Shown here piece after piece: positions 46,655 through 54,847 of a stretch of 64,000 nucleotides of DNA; positions within the stretch are counted from its first letter, which is position 1; every line of letters begins with the position of its first letter. The DNA lies in assembly GCF_023701525.1 (NCBI RefSeq), contig NZ_JAMQAW010000008.1, positions 104,286 to 168,285 on the forward strand, in the 5' to 3' direction. The position numbers were made by a program, and so were the translations under genes. The DNA comes from Streptomyces albipurpureus. Its GTDB lineage: Bacteria; Actinomycetota; Actinomycetes; Streptomycetales; Streptomycetaceae. The notes beneath the pieces were generated by a model. It was not told the DNA's origin and did not search any database. It saw only the letters and a list, made by a program, of their open reading frames with translations.

Positions 46655-47599
46655 TCAGCCTCGGACTGCGTCGACGAGGGCGAGTGAGACGTCCCAAAGG
46701 CGCCGGGCGGCGTCCTGGTCGAGGGCCCACGCGCGTACGCCGTGCAGTCCGTCGATGATCTCTTCGACGGGTTCGGCCTCGTTGCAGTCGTCGAAGTAGC
46801 GGCCGCTGACGCCTCGGAGCCGGGGGGAGGCGGCCAGGAGCACGCTGGTGGCTGCTCCCTGCTGGAGGGTCTTTCCCGGGAAAGCGGCCTGGAGCCGTGC
46901 TCGCCGGTCCGGGTCCCAGTGGCGTTGCAGGTTGGTCCAGACGCCGCCGGGCATCAGGGCGTTGGCGGTGATGCCGTGGTGGGCCCAGCGGCGGGTGGCT
47001 TCCACTGCGAAGAGGATCTGGGCGGTCTTGGACTGTCCGTACGCCTGGCCGGGGTCGTAGGGGCGGCGGCGGAAGAACAGGTCGTCGAAGCGGACGGGTG
47101 AACTGCCGTGGCCGCTGGAGCTGACGGCGACGATACGTGCCTCACCGGTGGCTGTTGCCGCTTCGGTGAGGGCGCTCTGAAGGGCCAGGGTCAGGGCGAA
47201 GTGCCCCAGATGGTTGGTGGCGAACTGGAGTTCCCAACCGTGGCGGGTGTACGTCTGAGGGGTCTCCATGACGCCGGCGTTGTGGATCAGGGCGTGCAGC
47301 GGGCCGTTCCACTCGGTGCTGAATGCGCCGATGGACCCCAGGTCGGTGAGGTCGAGTCGGCGGACGCTGACGCGATCGTTGCCGGTGGTGGCCGCGATGG
47401 TGTCGGCGGTTCGCTGTCCGGCGTCCATGTCGCGGACAGCGAGTGTGACCTGTGCTCCGCGAGCGGCGAGGGCGCGGGCGGTTTCGACCCCGATGCCCGA
47501 AGAGGCACCGGTGACGATCATTGCCCGGCCGGTGAGGTCGACGCCGGTGGTGACGTCCATGGCGGTGCTTGAGGCGGTGAAGGGTGTCGACATGAGCAT
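46655..47599 (-). CDS. Short-chain dehydrogenase/reductase (SDR)
   Basis: This 314-residue NAD(P)-dependent oxidoreductase has a Rossmann motif TGASSGIG (30-37), the HNAGV element (106-110), active-site Ser161 in VAVSSSGHG, and Tyr187-x3-Lys191 in AYGQSKTAQ. It belongs to the long classical SDR group related to retinol dehydrogenases. A poor ribosome site lies before ATG 47599; ATG 47593 is equally possible. It is 84 bases downstream of the aldehyde dehydrogenase on the same strand and probably co-transcribed, giving an alcohol-to-acid oxidation pair under TetR control. Confidence 0.9.
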   Translation of the reverse strand: MLMSTPFTASSTAMDVTTGVDLTGRAMIVTGASSGIGVETARALAARGAQVTLAVRDMDAGQRTADTIAATTGNDRVSVRRLDLTDLGSIGAFSTEWNGPLHALIHNAGVMETPQTYTRHGWELQFATNHLGHFALTLALQSALTEAATATGEARIVAVSSSGHGSSPVRFDDLFFRRRPYDPGQAYGQSKTAQILFAVEATRRWAHHGITANALMPGGVWTNLQRHWDPDRRARLQAAFPGKTLQQGAATSVLLAASPRLRGVSGRYFDDCNEAEPVEEIIDGLHGVRAWALDQDAARRLWDVSLALVDAVRG

Positions 47600-47683
47600 G
47601 CTGGGATCCAGGTGAGTGACATCCGAGGGTGGGGAAGGAGCGGTCCGGTCCGCAGCGGCGGACCGGACCGGGCTGCGGTGCCG

Positions 47684-49171
47684 TCAGTCGCTGATGACCC
47701 GCAGCGGTTCGCCGTTGAGGAAGATGACGTGCGTGTTGAAGAAGGCGTCCAGGCCCTCGGGGCCGAGTTCACGGCCGTAGCCGGACTGCTTGACGCCGCC
47801 GAAGGGCACACCGATGTCGACGGTGATGCCGTTGTTCAGGTTCACGGTGCCAGCGTGGATCCGCTGCGCGATGCGCAGGGCGCGCTCGGTGTCGGTGCTG
47901 TAGACGGCGCCGGACAGCCCGAACTCGGTGTGGTTGGCGATGCGGACGGCTTCTTCCTCGTCCCGGTAGGTCAGGACGGTGAGCACGGGGCCGAAGATCT
48001 CCTCTTGTGCGGCCTTCGCGTCCGGTGACAGGCCGGTGATGATCGTGGGAGCGATGTAGTAGCCCACGTCGTGGCCGGGGGCCCGGCCGCCGCCGACGGC
48101 GAAGGTGCCGCCCTCCTCCTTCGCGGAGGCGAGATAGCCCAGGACCCGTTCGTAGTGCTTGCGGGTCACCATCGCCCCCACATCCGTGGCCGCGTCGCGC
48201 GGGTCGCCGACGGTGAGCTTCGCGAACGCCTCGGCAAGGGCACCGACGATCTCGTCGTGACGGTGCTCGGGCACGATCAGCCTGCTGGGGTTGGTGCAGC
48301 TCTCCCCGTTGTTCCCGCAGACCCCGGGTACCAGGGTCTCCACGACGCGCGGCAGGTCGGCGTCGTCCAGCACGAGCGCCGGCGACTTCCCCCCGAGCTC
48401 CAGCGTCAGCTGCTTGAGGGTATCGGCGGCAGCGGCGGCGATGCGTCGCCCGACCACGGTGCTGCCCGTGAAAGTGATCTTGTCGACGCCGGGGTGGCGC
48501 ACCAGGTGGTCGGCGCTCGCGGGCAGGGCGTTGACGATGTTCAGTACGCCGGTCGGCAGCCCCGCCCGCAGCGCGGCGTCGGCGAGGTAGCCCGCGCTCA
48601 GCGGGGTGTCCTCGGACGGTTTCATGATGACAGTGCAGCCGGCCAGCAGGGCCTGGGGCAGCTTGAACGCGGCGAGCGCGAGCGGGGCGTTCCAAGGGAC
48701 GATGGCCGCCACGACGCCCACCGGCCGCTTCTCGATGCGGGCGCTGACGCCCGACACACCGGTGCGCAGCTCGGTCAGCTCCGTGTCGTCCGCCAGCGAG
48801 GCGTAGTAGCGCAGCAGGCCCGGCATGGTCAGGGCCCCGCCGCGGCTCTGCCCGACCGGCAGACCGGTCTCGGCGATCAGCACCTCGGTGACCGGATCGG
48901 TGTCCCTCTCCAGTTCCCCGGCGAATCTCGTCAGGATCTCGGCACGCTCGTGCAGGGTCAGCCGCGGCCAGGGGCCCGAGTCGAACGCGGTACGGGCCGC
49001 GGCGACGGCCGTGTCGACGTCTTCGAAGGTGGCTGCGGCAGCCGATCCGATCTCCTTCTCGGTCGCGGGGTCGACAACCCGGATGCGCTCACCCGAGGAG
49101 CCGGGGAGCCAGGTGTCGTTGATGAACAAGTCCCGCTCGAACACGGGTGACGAGGGCGAGGGCGTACTCAT
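47684..49171 (-). CDS. Aldehyde dehydrogenase (NAD(P)-dependent)
   Basis: This 495-residue ALDH-superfamily enzyme oxidises an aldehyde to a carboxylate. Key residues are Asn161 in VPWNAPLALA, Lys184 in VIMKPSEDTP, Glu258 in LELGGKSP and catalytic Cys292 in GNNGESCTNPSR. The ATG at 49171 has GGAAGG upstream. A consensus promoter TTGACA-18-TAGATA lies about 45-75 bases before it, bracketed by two TetR-type operators, so expression is likely derepressed by an aldehyde or related ligand. The divergent regulator is the TetR at 49278. Confidence 0.95.
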   Translation of the reverse strand: MSTPSPSSPVFERDLFINDTWLPGSSGERIRVVDPATEKEIGSAAAATFEDVDTAVAAARTAFDSGPWPRLTLHERAEILTRFAGELERDTDPVTEVLIAETGLPVGQSRGGALTMPGLLRYYASLADDTELTELRTGVSGVSARIEKRPVGVVAAIVPWNAPLALAAFKLPQALLAGCTVIMKPSEDTPLSAGYLADAALRAGLPTGVLNIVNALPASADHLVRHPGVDKITFTGSTVVGRRIAAAAADTLKQLTLELGGKSPALVLDDADLPRVVETLVPGVCGNNGESCTNPSRLIVPEHRHDEIVGALAEAFAKLTVGDPRDAATDVGAMVTRKHYERVLGYLASAKEEGGTFAVGGGRAPGHDVGYYIAPTIITGLSPDAKAAQEEIFGPVLTVLTYRDEEEAVRIANHTEFGLSGAVYSTDTERALRIAQRIHAGTVNLNNGITVDIGVPFGGVKQSGYGRELGPEGLDAFFNTHVIFLNGEPLRVISD

Positions 49172-49203
49172 GGCATACCTTCCATCACGTTCAGTAATAC
49201 AAA

Positions 49204-49217
49204 TAACTGGATGGTTA
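49204..49217. promoter_or_regulatory. Operator 1 (taac-tggatg-gtta type)
   Basis: taactggatggtta has arms taact and ggtta, complementary except at one position. It lies immediately downstream of the -10 element of the aldehyde dehydrogenase promoter, at about +1 on the minus strand. It matches operator 2 at 12 of 14 positions. Confidence 0.65.
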
Positions 49218-49218
49218 C

Positions 49219-49248
49219 TATCTAGGCATCGGGTTCGGTGTTTGTCAA
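49219..49248 (-). promoter_or_regulatory. Aldehyde dehydrogenase promoter
   Basis: On the minus strand TTGACA (49248-49243) is separated by 18 bases from TAGATA (49224-49219). This is a near-consensus housekeeping promoter. Operators lie directly on both sides, so one dimer could block polymerase at each end. Confidence 0.7.
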
Positions 49249-49262
49249 TAACCGGTTGGTTA
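49249..49262. promoter_or_regulatory. Operator 2 (taacc-ggtt-ggtta)
   Basis: taaccggttggtta has perfectly complementary five-base arms, taacc and ggtta. It abuts the -35 of the dehydrogenase promoter and lies 15 bases before the tetR start, so it could also autoregulate the regulator gene. Confidence 0.7.
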
Positions 49263-49277
49263 CCTTAGGGTGGTGCC

Positions 49278-49847
49278 ATGGCCTACGACTCTGCGGCGAC
49301 CCGCGCAAAGCTCCTCGTGGCGGCGATCGAGGAGTTCAGCACCTACGGCTTCGCCGGCGCTCGCATCGACCGCATCGCTGAGTCCGCGGACGCCAACAAG
49401 CGCTCCATCTACGTGTACTACACCAACAAGGAGCTCCTGTTCGCGGCCGCCCTGCACAAGGTCATCAGCGAACTGAACGACGCGGTGCCGCTCACCGAGG
49501 ACGACCTGCCGGGGTACGCGGGCCGCATGTTCGACTACCTGACGCAACACCCCGCCGCACTGCGCATGCACCTGTGGCGCCAGTTGGAACGGCCCGAGCT
49601 GGGCCCCGACGCGGCGGACGTCTACAGCGAGAAAATGGCTCGTATGACCGCGGGCCCGGCCGCCGGGCACCTCCCGTCGACCGATTTGCTGGTCCTCATC
49701 ACCGGGCTCACACAGAGCTGGGTCCTCGCACCGCGAGACCTCCTCACGGCCGCCGACGGCGACGACCCCTACCGGCCGCAACGGCTGGCCGAGCACCGGG
49801 CCGTCATCGTCGAAGCCGCCCGCCGCCTCTGCGCACCCGCCCCGTAA
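49278..49847 (+). CDS. TetR/AcrR family transcriptional regulator
   Basis: This 189-residue protein has an N-terminal TetR helix-turn-helix at about residues 9-50 (AKLLVAAIEEFSTYGFAGAR, then IAESADANKRSIYVYYTNKE), with the family's Y-x-x-F/Y-x-x-K-E-like end. A helical ligand-binding domain follows. It is divergent from the aldehyde dehydrogenase gene, and two matching operators fill the 106-base gap, so it most likely represses that operon and itself. The ligand is unknown. ATG 49278 follows a GGGTGG site. Confidence 0.92.
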   Translation: MAYDSAATRAKLLVAAIEEFSTYGFAGARIDRIAESADANKRSIYVYYTNKELLFAAALHKVISELNDAVPLTEDDLPGYAGRMFDYLTQHPAALRMHLWRQLERPELGPDAADVYSEKMARMTAGPAAGHLPSTDLLVLITGLTQSWVLAPRDLLTAADGDDPYRPQRLAEHRAVIVEAARRLCAPAP

Positions 49848-49849
49848 GC

Positions 49850-50195
49850 CGCAGTGGGCTCGACGTAGGGACGCGGTCGTCGCCTCGGCCCGCTACCGGG
49901 ACTGATCGCAGTGCGCCGGGTTGTGGCCAGGTGACGCCGAGGACCGGGCCCGCGCGGCAGTCGAGGCGATGGCCGTCGAGCGCGGGGAGTTACCGGTCCG
50001 GCGCCCCGGCATGGAGGAACCGGATCGGCGCCCGCGGGCTCGTCCCGAACGCCCTGGTGCTTTTCGACACGACGTACAACATGGCCGCCGTCACCCAACT
50101 GGTCGCCGACGGCTTCGATGTCGGCGACCAGGACGTCGCCCAACTCCGCAGGCCGGCGTTGGGAAAGGGGCTGCGAGGGGGCGTCGGCCACCTGG
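49850..50195. other. Intergenic region after tetR with transposon debris
   Basis: This region of about 345 bases between tetR and a SnoaL-type gene contains a transposase remnant at 49988-50152. Nothing else is supported. Confidence 0.55.
49988..50152 (+). pseudogene. C-terminal remnant of a Tn3-family transposase
   Basis: The plus-strand frame reads WRNRIGARGLVPNALVLF, DTTYNMAAVTQL and VADGFDVGDQDVAQLR. This fits the conserved end of Tn3-type TnpA proteins, where a GLVLNAVVLWNT-like strand is followed by a Y-x-x-A-hydrophobic-x-x-L segment, a short turn and EDVARL. There is no start codon in register, no catalytic DDE region and no inverted repeat nearby. It is therefore a dead fragment marking an old insertion. 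Confidence 0.55.
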
Positions 50196-50621
50196 TCAGG
50201 AGGGGGAAGGCGGCGAGATTTGCTGCATGAGGCTGATCATGTCCGGGGCCACCCACTCCTCCGCGATCCTCTCGTTCTCGACGCGGTAGAGCTCGATGCT
50301 GCGGAAACTGACCGGCTGGTGCGTCGCGGCCACGCCCTGGAAGGTGCCCTGGTGCGTACCGCGGAAGTGGACGCGTACCGCCACCTTGTCGCCGTCGCCG
50401 AACATGTCCTCGACGGTGATCTGGAGGTCGGGAAAGCCTTCGAGCATGGCCTGAGTGCCCAGCTTCCAGATCTCCGGCCCGTGCAAGGGGTCGGGTACGC
50501 CGGGGAGGTTGGCGATGAAGTCCTCCGCCAGCAGAGCGACGCATGCGTCGAGGTCGCGGCTCCGCAGGTGCTGGTAGGCGGTGCGCAGCAGGGCCATGTT
50601 CTTCTCGGGGGCGGTGTTCAT
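50196..50621 (-). CDS. SnoaL-like / ester cyclase family protein
   Basis: This 141-residue NTF2-like protein has AYQHLRSRDLDACVALLAED, then the motif LHGPEIWKLGTQAMLEGFPD, the strand pair VEDMFGDGDKVAVRVHFRGTH, and VSFRSIELYRVENERIAEEWVAPD. This matches the SnoaL/ester-cyclase-like group. ATG 50621 shares one base with the membrane-protein stop (TGATG), so it is translationally coupled. It is the third gene in a MerR - membrane protein - SnoaL operon. The substrate is unknown. Confidence 0.82.
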   Translation of the reverse strand: MNTAPEKNMALLRTAYQHLRSRDLDACVALLAEDFIANLPGVPDPLHGPEIWKLGTQAMLEGFPDLQITVEDMFGDGDKVAVRVHFRGTHQGTFQGVAATHQPVSFRSIELYRVENERIAEEWVAPDMISLMQQISPPSPS

Positions 50622-51496
50622 CAGCCGTCCTCTCTCACGGGGATTCGGGTGGGCGCGGGCGGGCGCAGGGTTTCGGCCAGGGCTCTCGGGTCGTCGGCGT
50701 GGAAGCGGATGGTTCGTGCTTCTCCTGTGCGGCCGAGGGGGCGGGTGAAGACGAGGGGACGGTTGAGTTCCAGGGTCACTGTGGTCTGGCCGGCCACGAT
50801 CAGATCGAGCACGCCCTCCTCGGAGAGCGTCATGAGCCTGCCGTGGGGGTAGCGGCGGTCGACCCGGGCGGAGGCGATCGTCTCCGCGGGGACGGTGAGG
50901 TCGAAGAGTGCTCCGTAGCGGATCCGCAAGGAGCCGTCGGGGTGCACCACATGCGGCCGGGTGACGCAGGCGGCGTGCAGGCCCAGCACCTGAAGGACCC
51001 CGTACACGTCGAGAACGAGCATGACGTAGTGGACAACGGGCCAGGGGATCAGATAGGCCAGAGCGACCGTCTCGATCACCGCGACGAAGAGCAGTCCGTA
51101 CAGGAGCGCTGTCTGCGGTCCGGTGTAGCCGGCGGCGTGGTCCCCGGGGCCGACGCCGTGCTTCCGGCGCACGGCCCACAGGCCGAGTGAGACAGTGGCA
51201 CGCACCTCGTGCGCCAGGAGTTGGCGCATCTGTACGGGGACCAGCGCATGGGCAGCGGCCCGAAGGGCGGCCGCCGGCTCAAGACCCCGGCCCCGCTGGT
51301 GTGCGTACAGCGAGCGCAGCACCCACGCCTGTAGTGCGAAGGCCGTGAGGGCCACGGCCCCGGCGGTCGCGGTGGCCCACCCTGGGGGACGTATCCCCGA
51401 GGCCAGGCACACCAACCATGCCAGCTCCCCCGGTACGACGGCCCCGGCCGTGATCCGCGACGCCCGCACTCCGCGAACCCTCCCGTCCCCGCTCAT
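50621..51496 (-). CDS. Integral membrane protein of unknown function
   Basis: This 291-residue protein has predicted hydrophobic helices at about 23-40, 42-60, 131-150 and 154-172. A cytosolic-looking basic loop (RGLEPAAALRAAAHALVPVQ) lies between them. A soluble C-terminal half is beta-rich (IRYGALFDLTVPAE, VDRRYPHGRLMTLSEEGVLD, LIVAGQTTVTLELNRPLVF). I do not recognise the family. It overlaps the MerR stop as ATGA and is coupled to the SnoaL gene. The operon suggests that a MerR-sensed signal induces a membrane protein and a small soluble protein. Confidence 0.8.
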   Translation of the reverse strand: MSGDGRVRGVRASRITAGAVVPGELAWLVCLASGIRPPGWATATAGAVALTAFALQAWVLRSLYAHQRGRGLEPAAALRAAAHALVPVQMRQLLAHEVRATVSLGLWAVRRKHGVGPGDHAAGYTGPQTALLYGLLFVAVIETVALAYLIPWPVVHYVMLVLDVYGVLQVLGLHAACVTRPHVVHPDGSLRIRYGALFDLTVPAETIASARVDRRYPHGRLMTLSEEGVLDLIVAGQTTVTLELNRPLVFTRPLGRTGEARTIRFHADDPRALAETLRPPAPTRIPVREDG

Positions 51497-52227
51497 CGTC
51501 GACTCCTGTGCGCAAACGCCTTCATGACCTTGCGGATGACTGCCGCCTGCGCCGGGGCGTACTCAGCGAGCAACGCCTCCTGGAATCCCGTCGCGACCTG
51601 TCCCTCGGCGGGGATCGCGGTGAACACCTCGTCGGGGACGGCCGCCACCAGGTCGGCGGCGAGGGCCGGGATCCGCGGATCGTCCGTCGAGGCTTCGGCG
51701 AGCGCGTCGAGGCGTTCGTACAGCGCGAGCACTCCCGGGTCGGACGCCAACGGCCCCAGCGCGGCGAACGCTTCCTGGCCGGGGGAGCCCAGGGCGTCGA
51801 GCAGCATCAGGTGCTCGCGGTCCTTGGCGGCGGCGGGCGAGGCGGTGGGCGGCGCCTTCGCGAGGAGCGCGGCGAGCGCGGGGGACAGCGGTTGGTCCTG
51901 ACCCGTCCCGGCGGCCAGCAGCACCGTGAGCCGCCGCCGGCGCTCCGCGATCTCGGCCTCCTGCCGGGCGAGGTCGGCGTCCAGCTCCTCCAGTACCTCG
52001 GTCAGGTCGCGTCCCGCGTCGTCCGCGAGGACGTCGCGGACCTCGTCGAGGCTGAGTCCGAGCTCGGTCAGCTGGCGTACGCGGGCCAGCAGGACGGCGT
52101 CGCGAAAACCGTAGGCCCGGTACCCGTTGGGGCGCCGCTCCGGTTCCGGGAGCAGCTCGACATGGTGGTAGTGCCGGATCGCCCGGGTCGTGACCCCGAC
52201 GAGCGCGGCGATCTCTCCGATCCGCAT
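51493..52227 (-). CDS. MerR family transcriptional regulator
   Basis: This 244-residue protein has the MerR winged helix-turn-helix at residues 1-70: MRIGEIAALVGVTTRAIRHYHHVELL, then RRPNGYRAYG and LTELGLSLDEVRDVL. A coiled-coil helix near 72-115 follows, and a C-terminal effector domain of about 130 residues contains no cysteine metal site. The ATG at 52227 gives the family's standard start. It is first in an operon with a membrane protein and a SnoaL-like protein. The effector is unknown. Confidence 0.93.
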   Translation of the reverse strand: MRIGEIAALVGVTTRAIRHYHHVELLPEPERRPNGYRAYGFRDAVLLARVRQLTELGLSLDEVRDVLADDAGRDLTEVLEELDADLARQEAEIAERRRRLTVLLAAGTGQDQPLSPALAALLAKAPPTASPAAAKDREHLMLLDALGSPGQEAFAALGPLASDPGVLALYERLDALAEASTDDPRIPALAADLVAAVPDEVFTAIPAEGQVATGFQEALLAEYAPAQAAVIRKVMKAFAHRSRR

Positions 52228-52512
52228 GGCCTCAGTAGAAACCCTGCCGTCGCGACAAGGTCAAGCCCGTTGCGGTCGCGTGTTCAGCGGCGGGTGTCGC
52301 CGGGAGCGAGGAGGCTGGTCAGCTCGGCGATCGCCCCGGGGGGAGTCTTGACGTACCGGCGCCGTCAGCTCCCACCAGGGCCGACGGAGCTCAGCGCCGG
52401 ATTTCGCTCCGATGTTCCAAGTGCCGCCAATTGCAGCAGACGCGAATTCGCGACGGTATGCGTATCGGCCCTCGGGCGGCCCCGCACCCGGCGAGGGGAG
52501 CCGAGGTTGGTC

Positions 52513-52869
52513 TCAGAAGGCCTGGCGCGGCTGCCCCGCCCGTAGCTTGCGGGCGAGCAGGCCGAGCAGCACGGCGTTGACCAGCCCGGCCAGGGCAGTC
52601 CCCGTGGAGAAGACCACCGGGGTCAGCCAGTCGAGAGAGGAGTCCCACTCGGGGGTCGGCACCAGCAGGGCGAGGACGCTGAGCGGTGCCGTGGTCATCA
52701 GCGGCCAGATCCCGGCGAACCCTGGGTCCCGCGCCACATACACCGCGTACAGGAAGAATCCCAGCGAGGCCGCGACCATCGCGAGGTATCCGCGTGCGAG
52801 CCAGTTGTCCACCGCGGGCGCCAGCAGGGCCCGAACCCTCCGCGGGCGGGGGTGTGCAGAACGTGCCAT
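52513..52869 (-). CDS. SCO4225-type small membrane protein, copy 1
   Basis: This 118-residue protein has basic residues first, then LLAPAVDNWLARGYLAMVAAS, a conserved segment leading into the first hydrophobic helix. Three or four hydrophobic helices follow (to about residue 108). It shares the DNWLARGYLA motif, the TTAPLSVL motif and the helix pattern with the next gene, so the two are tandem paralogues. I link the family to Streptomyces SCO4225-type membrane proteins; the function is unknown. ATG 52869 is preceded by a weak AAAGG site. Confidence 0.78.
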   Translation of the reverse strand: MARSAHPRPRRVRALLAPAVDNWLARGYLAMVAASLGFFLYAVYVARDPGFAGIWPLMTTAPLSVLALLVPTPEWDSSLDWLTPVVFSTGTALAGLVNAVLLGLLARKLRAGQPRQAF

Positions 52870-52952
52870 GTCCGTTCGTACCTTTCCGTTCGAGGGTGCT
52901 GCGAGTGCTGAGTGGGGGTGCGGGGAGGTCTGAGCGCCGACGCGGGAGGGGG

Positions 52953-53306
52953 TCACACAGGTCGGGCGGTGCGGCTGTCGCGGACGTGATGGGCGAGGGA
53001 GCCCAGTACGGCGGCGTTGACCAGTGCGCTCAACAGGAGCCAGCCGACGGAGAAGGCGATGGCGACCGCCTCGACCACCCCACCGCCCTCGGTGCCGGGA
53101 CCGAAGGGGAGAGCCATGCCCAGGACGGACAGGGGCGCCGTGAGCAGCAGAGGAGCCATGGCGTAGGTGCTCTCCGGGGAGAAGAACGCGATCGGTAGGG
53201 AGGCGGCGAAGGCTGCCAGATAGCCCCGGGCGAGCCAGTTGTCCATGGCGAGCACAAGGAACTGGCGCAGACGTGGGAGGCGTCGCGGACGGGTGGCGTT
53301 CGACAT
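52953..53306 (-). CDS. SCO4225-type small membrane protein, copy 2
   Basis: This 117-residue membrane protein has MSNATRPRRLPRLRQFLVLA, then MDNWLARGYLAAFAASLPIA, LLTAPLSVLGMALPFG and a final helix with ALVNAAVLGSLAHHVR. It is paralogous to the neighbour 83 bases downstream. ATG 53306 follows GAGGGA by six bases; the longer open frame to 53438 is Pro/Arg-rich shadow. Function unknown. The pair is transcribed in the same direction and may form one operon. Confidence 0.8.
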   Translation of the reverse strand: MSNATRPRRLPRLRQFLVLAMDNWLARGYLAAFAASLPIAFFSPESTYAMAPLLLTAPLSVLGMALPFGPGTEGGGVVEAVAIAFSVGWLLLSALVNAAVLGSLAHHVRDSRTARPV

Positions 53307-53567
53307 CGCGGGTCCCTCGGTTCGGTTCGTGGGTGCTGATCTCCACGGTGGACCGCGGGACGCGTGTGGACATGAGTACGAGTACTCAACGCTGTATGGG
53401 TGGTTTTCGGCGGCGCCGACGCGGTGGATGCCGGGCACCGGGGCGTACGGCCTTTCTGGAAACGGTCTGAGGGTGGCTTCGTTGACGCAGGTCAGACAGC
53501 CTTTCTAGATCCCTGCCGACTTCTCCGCACCCCCCAGGGCAGCTGCGGCGTCGGGCACGCGCCTGGG

Positions 53568-53573
53568 TAGGCT
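53568..53573 (+). promoter_or_regulatory. Candidate -10 of cutA copy 1
   Basis: TAGGCT lies 28 bases before the GTG start, within a 15-base block (gggtaggctcggtat) that recurs upstream of the second cutA gene. Confidence 0.45.
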
Positions 53574-53601
53574 CGGTATCCCCGGACCGAGGAGAGCCGA
53601 C

Positions 53602-53928
53602 GTGTCGATGGACGTGGTGATGGCGCGGGCCACCCTTGATGACGAGGGAAGGGCGGGGGAGTTGGCGCGCGGCGCGGTGGATCGCAGGCTGGCGGCGTGC
53701 GCGCATATCGACCCTGCCTTCACGGCGGTCTACCGCTGGCAGGGTGCGGTGCAGTCGGAGCGGGAGTGGCGGATCTCGTACAAGACGACTCGGGATCGCC
53801 TGCCTCGGCTGGCCGAGTGGGTCGCGGCCAACCACGGTTACGACGTTCCGGAGTGGATCGTGCTCCCGGTGGAAGGCGGCTCGGAAGCGTATCTGGCGTG
53901 GGTGGTGGCTCAGACCGCTGAGGCGTAG
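53602..53928 (+). CDS. cutA: CutA divalent-cation tolerance protein, copy 1
   Basis: This 108-residue protein has the CutA fold: ATLDDEGRAGELARGAVDRR, the conserved LAACAHIDPAFTAVYRWQG trimer core, then QSEREWRISYKTTRDRLPRL and the C-terminal VPEWIVLPVEGGSEAYLAWV. CutA trimers are linked to copper/divalent cation tolerance in bacteria, and their real function remains debated. GTG 53602 is chosen with GGAG seven bases upstream. A second gene at 59960 is very similar in both coding and promoter sequence. Confidence 0.9.
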   Translation: MSMDVVMARATLDDEGRAGELARGAVDRRLAACAHIDPAFTAVYRWQGAVQSEREWRISYKTTRDRLPRLAEWVAANHGYDVPEWIVLPVEGGSEAYLAWVVAQTAEA

Positions 53929-54147
53929 CCCGCCTGGCTGGTCGGTTCGGCCTCAGTCCGGCCCAGGACCTGCCGAGCTCGCGTTGGTGGTGGAGGTGTC
54001 GGGCCGCCTCGTTCGCTCAGCTGTGGCTTCAGTCGGGGGACGGGTGCCGGGCCCACACCGCTGGCTGGTTCACACTCTCGGCAAGGGGACCGGGGGCGTC
54101 TATCCTGCCCCCTGGCAGGTGGGGGCGGCACCAAGAGGGGGGTCAGC

Positions 54148-54594
54148 GTGGCCGGCATTTTACTGTTCGTCGCTGCGGTTCTGAGCATCATCGGTGTGAC
54201 GACGGACCGGGGCACGTTCACCGAAGTGAGCTGGATCCTCTGGGTCCTGGGCATCCTGCTCCTGGTCAGCGGGGCCCTGCGCCGCAGACGGCGGGTGTCG
54301 GTCGATGAACTGAGAGTCGGCGCGGCGGGGGGCGACCCGGGGGCACTGCGCGGCCTGGCGATGATGGCCAAGATCCAGGGCGACTTCGATGAGGCGGAGC
54401 GTCTGCTGCGCATGGCCGTCGACAACGGCGATGTCGAGTCGATGTGGGAGATGGGCAGACTCGTCGAGCAGCGCGACGGACTTGAGGAGTCGGAGCCCTG
54501 GTTCCGTATGGCGGCCGAGCGAGGCCACTTCGTCGCCAAGCGGTTCTTCCGCCCGGGGAACCCGCTCAACAGGGACGGCAGCAATCCTCTCTAG
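54148..54594 (+). CDS. Small membrane protein with Sel1/TPR-like repeats
   Basis: This 148-residue protein has two N-terminal hydrophobic helices (about 2-17 and 28-43) and a basic RRRRR stop-transfer element. A soluble tail contains Sel1-like helical repeats: ALRGLAMMAKIQGDFDEAER, then LLRMAVDNGDVESMWEMGRL and SEPWFRMAAERGHFVAKRFF. Sel1 repeats are protein-binding scaffolds. GTG 54148 follows a GGGGGGT site. It is an isolated gene, and the partner is unknown. Confidence 0.75.
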   Translation: MAGILLFVAAVLSIIGVTTDRGTFTEVSWILWVLGILLLVSGALRRRRRVSVDELRVGAAGGDPGALRGLAMMAKIQGDFDEAERLLRMAVDNGDVESMWEMGRLVEQRDGLEESEPWFRMAAERGHFVAKRFFRPGNPLNRDGSNPL

Positions 54595-54847
54595 GACCCG
54601 CCCTGAAGGAGGTTCAGTGCTCCGCATCGGGCCCGGGCCGTTGCCCTGGTGAGCCCGATGCGCCGGGCACTGACTGATTGTCAGATCATGCTGGCCGATC
54701 GTCAGCGGGGCATCGAGTGTCATCACGTCGTGTTGGGCTCCGTCCCTGGCCGTACGTCTCCAGGGCGGCCTCACGGAGGTGGCTGCCGTCGGCGCGTAGA
54801 TCCCTGGGTACGCCGATGGGCCCGGGGTGAGCGGTATCGGTCGTCCT

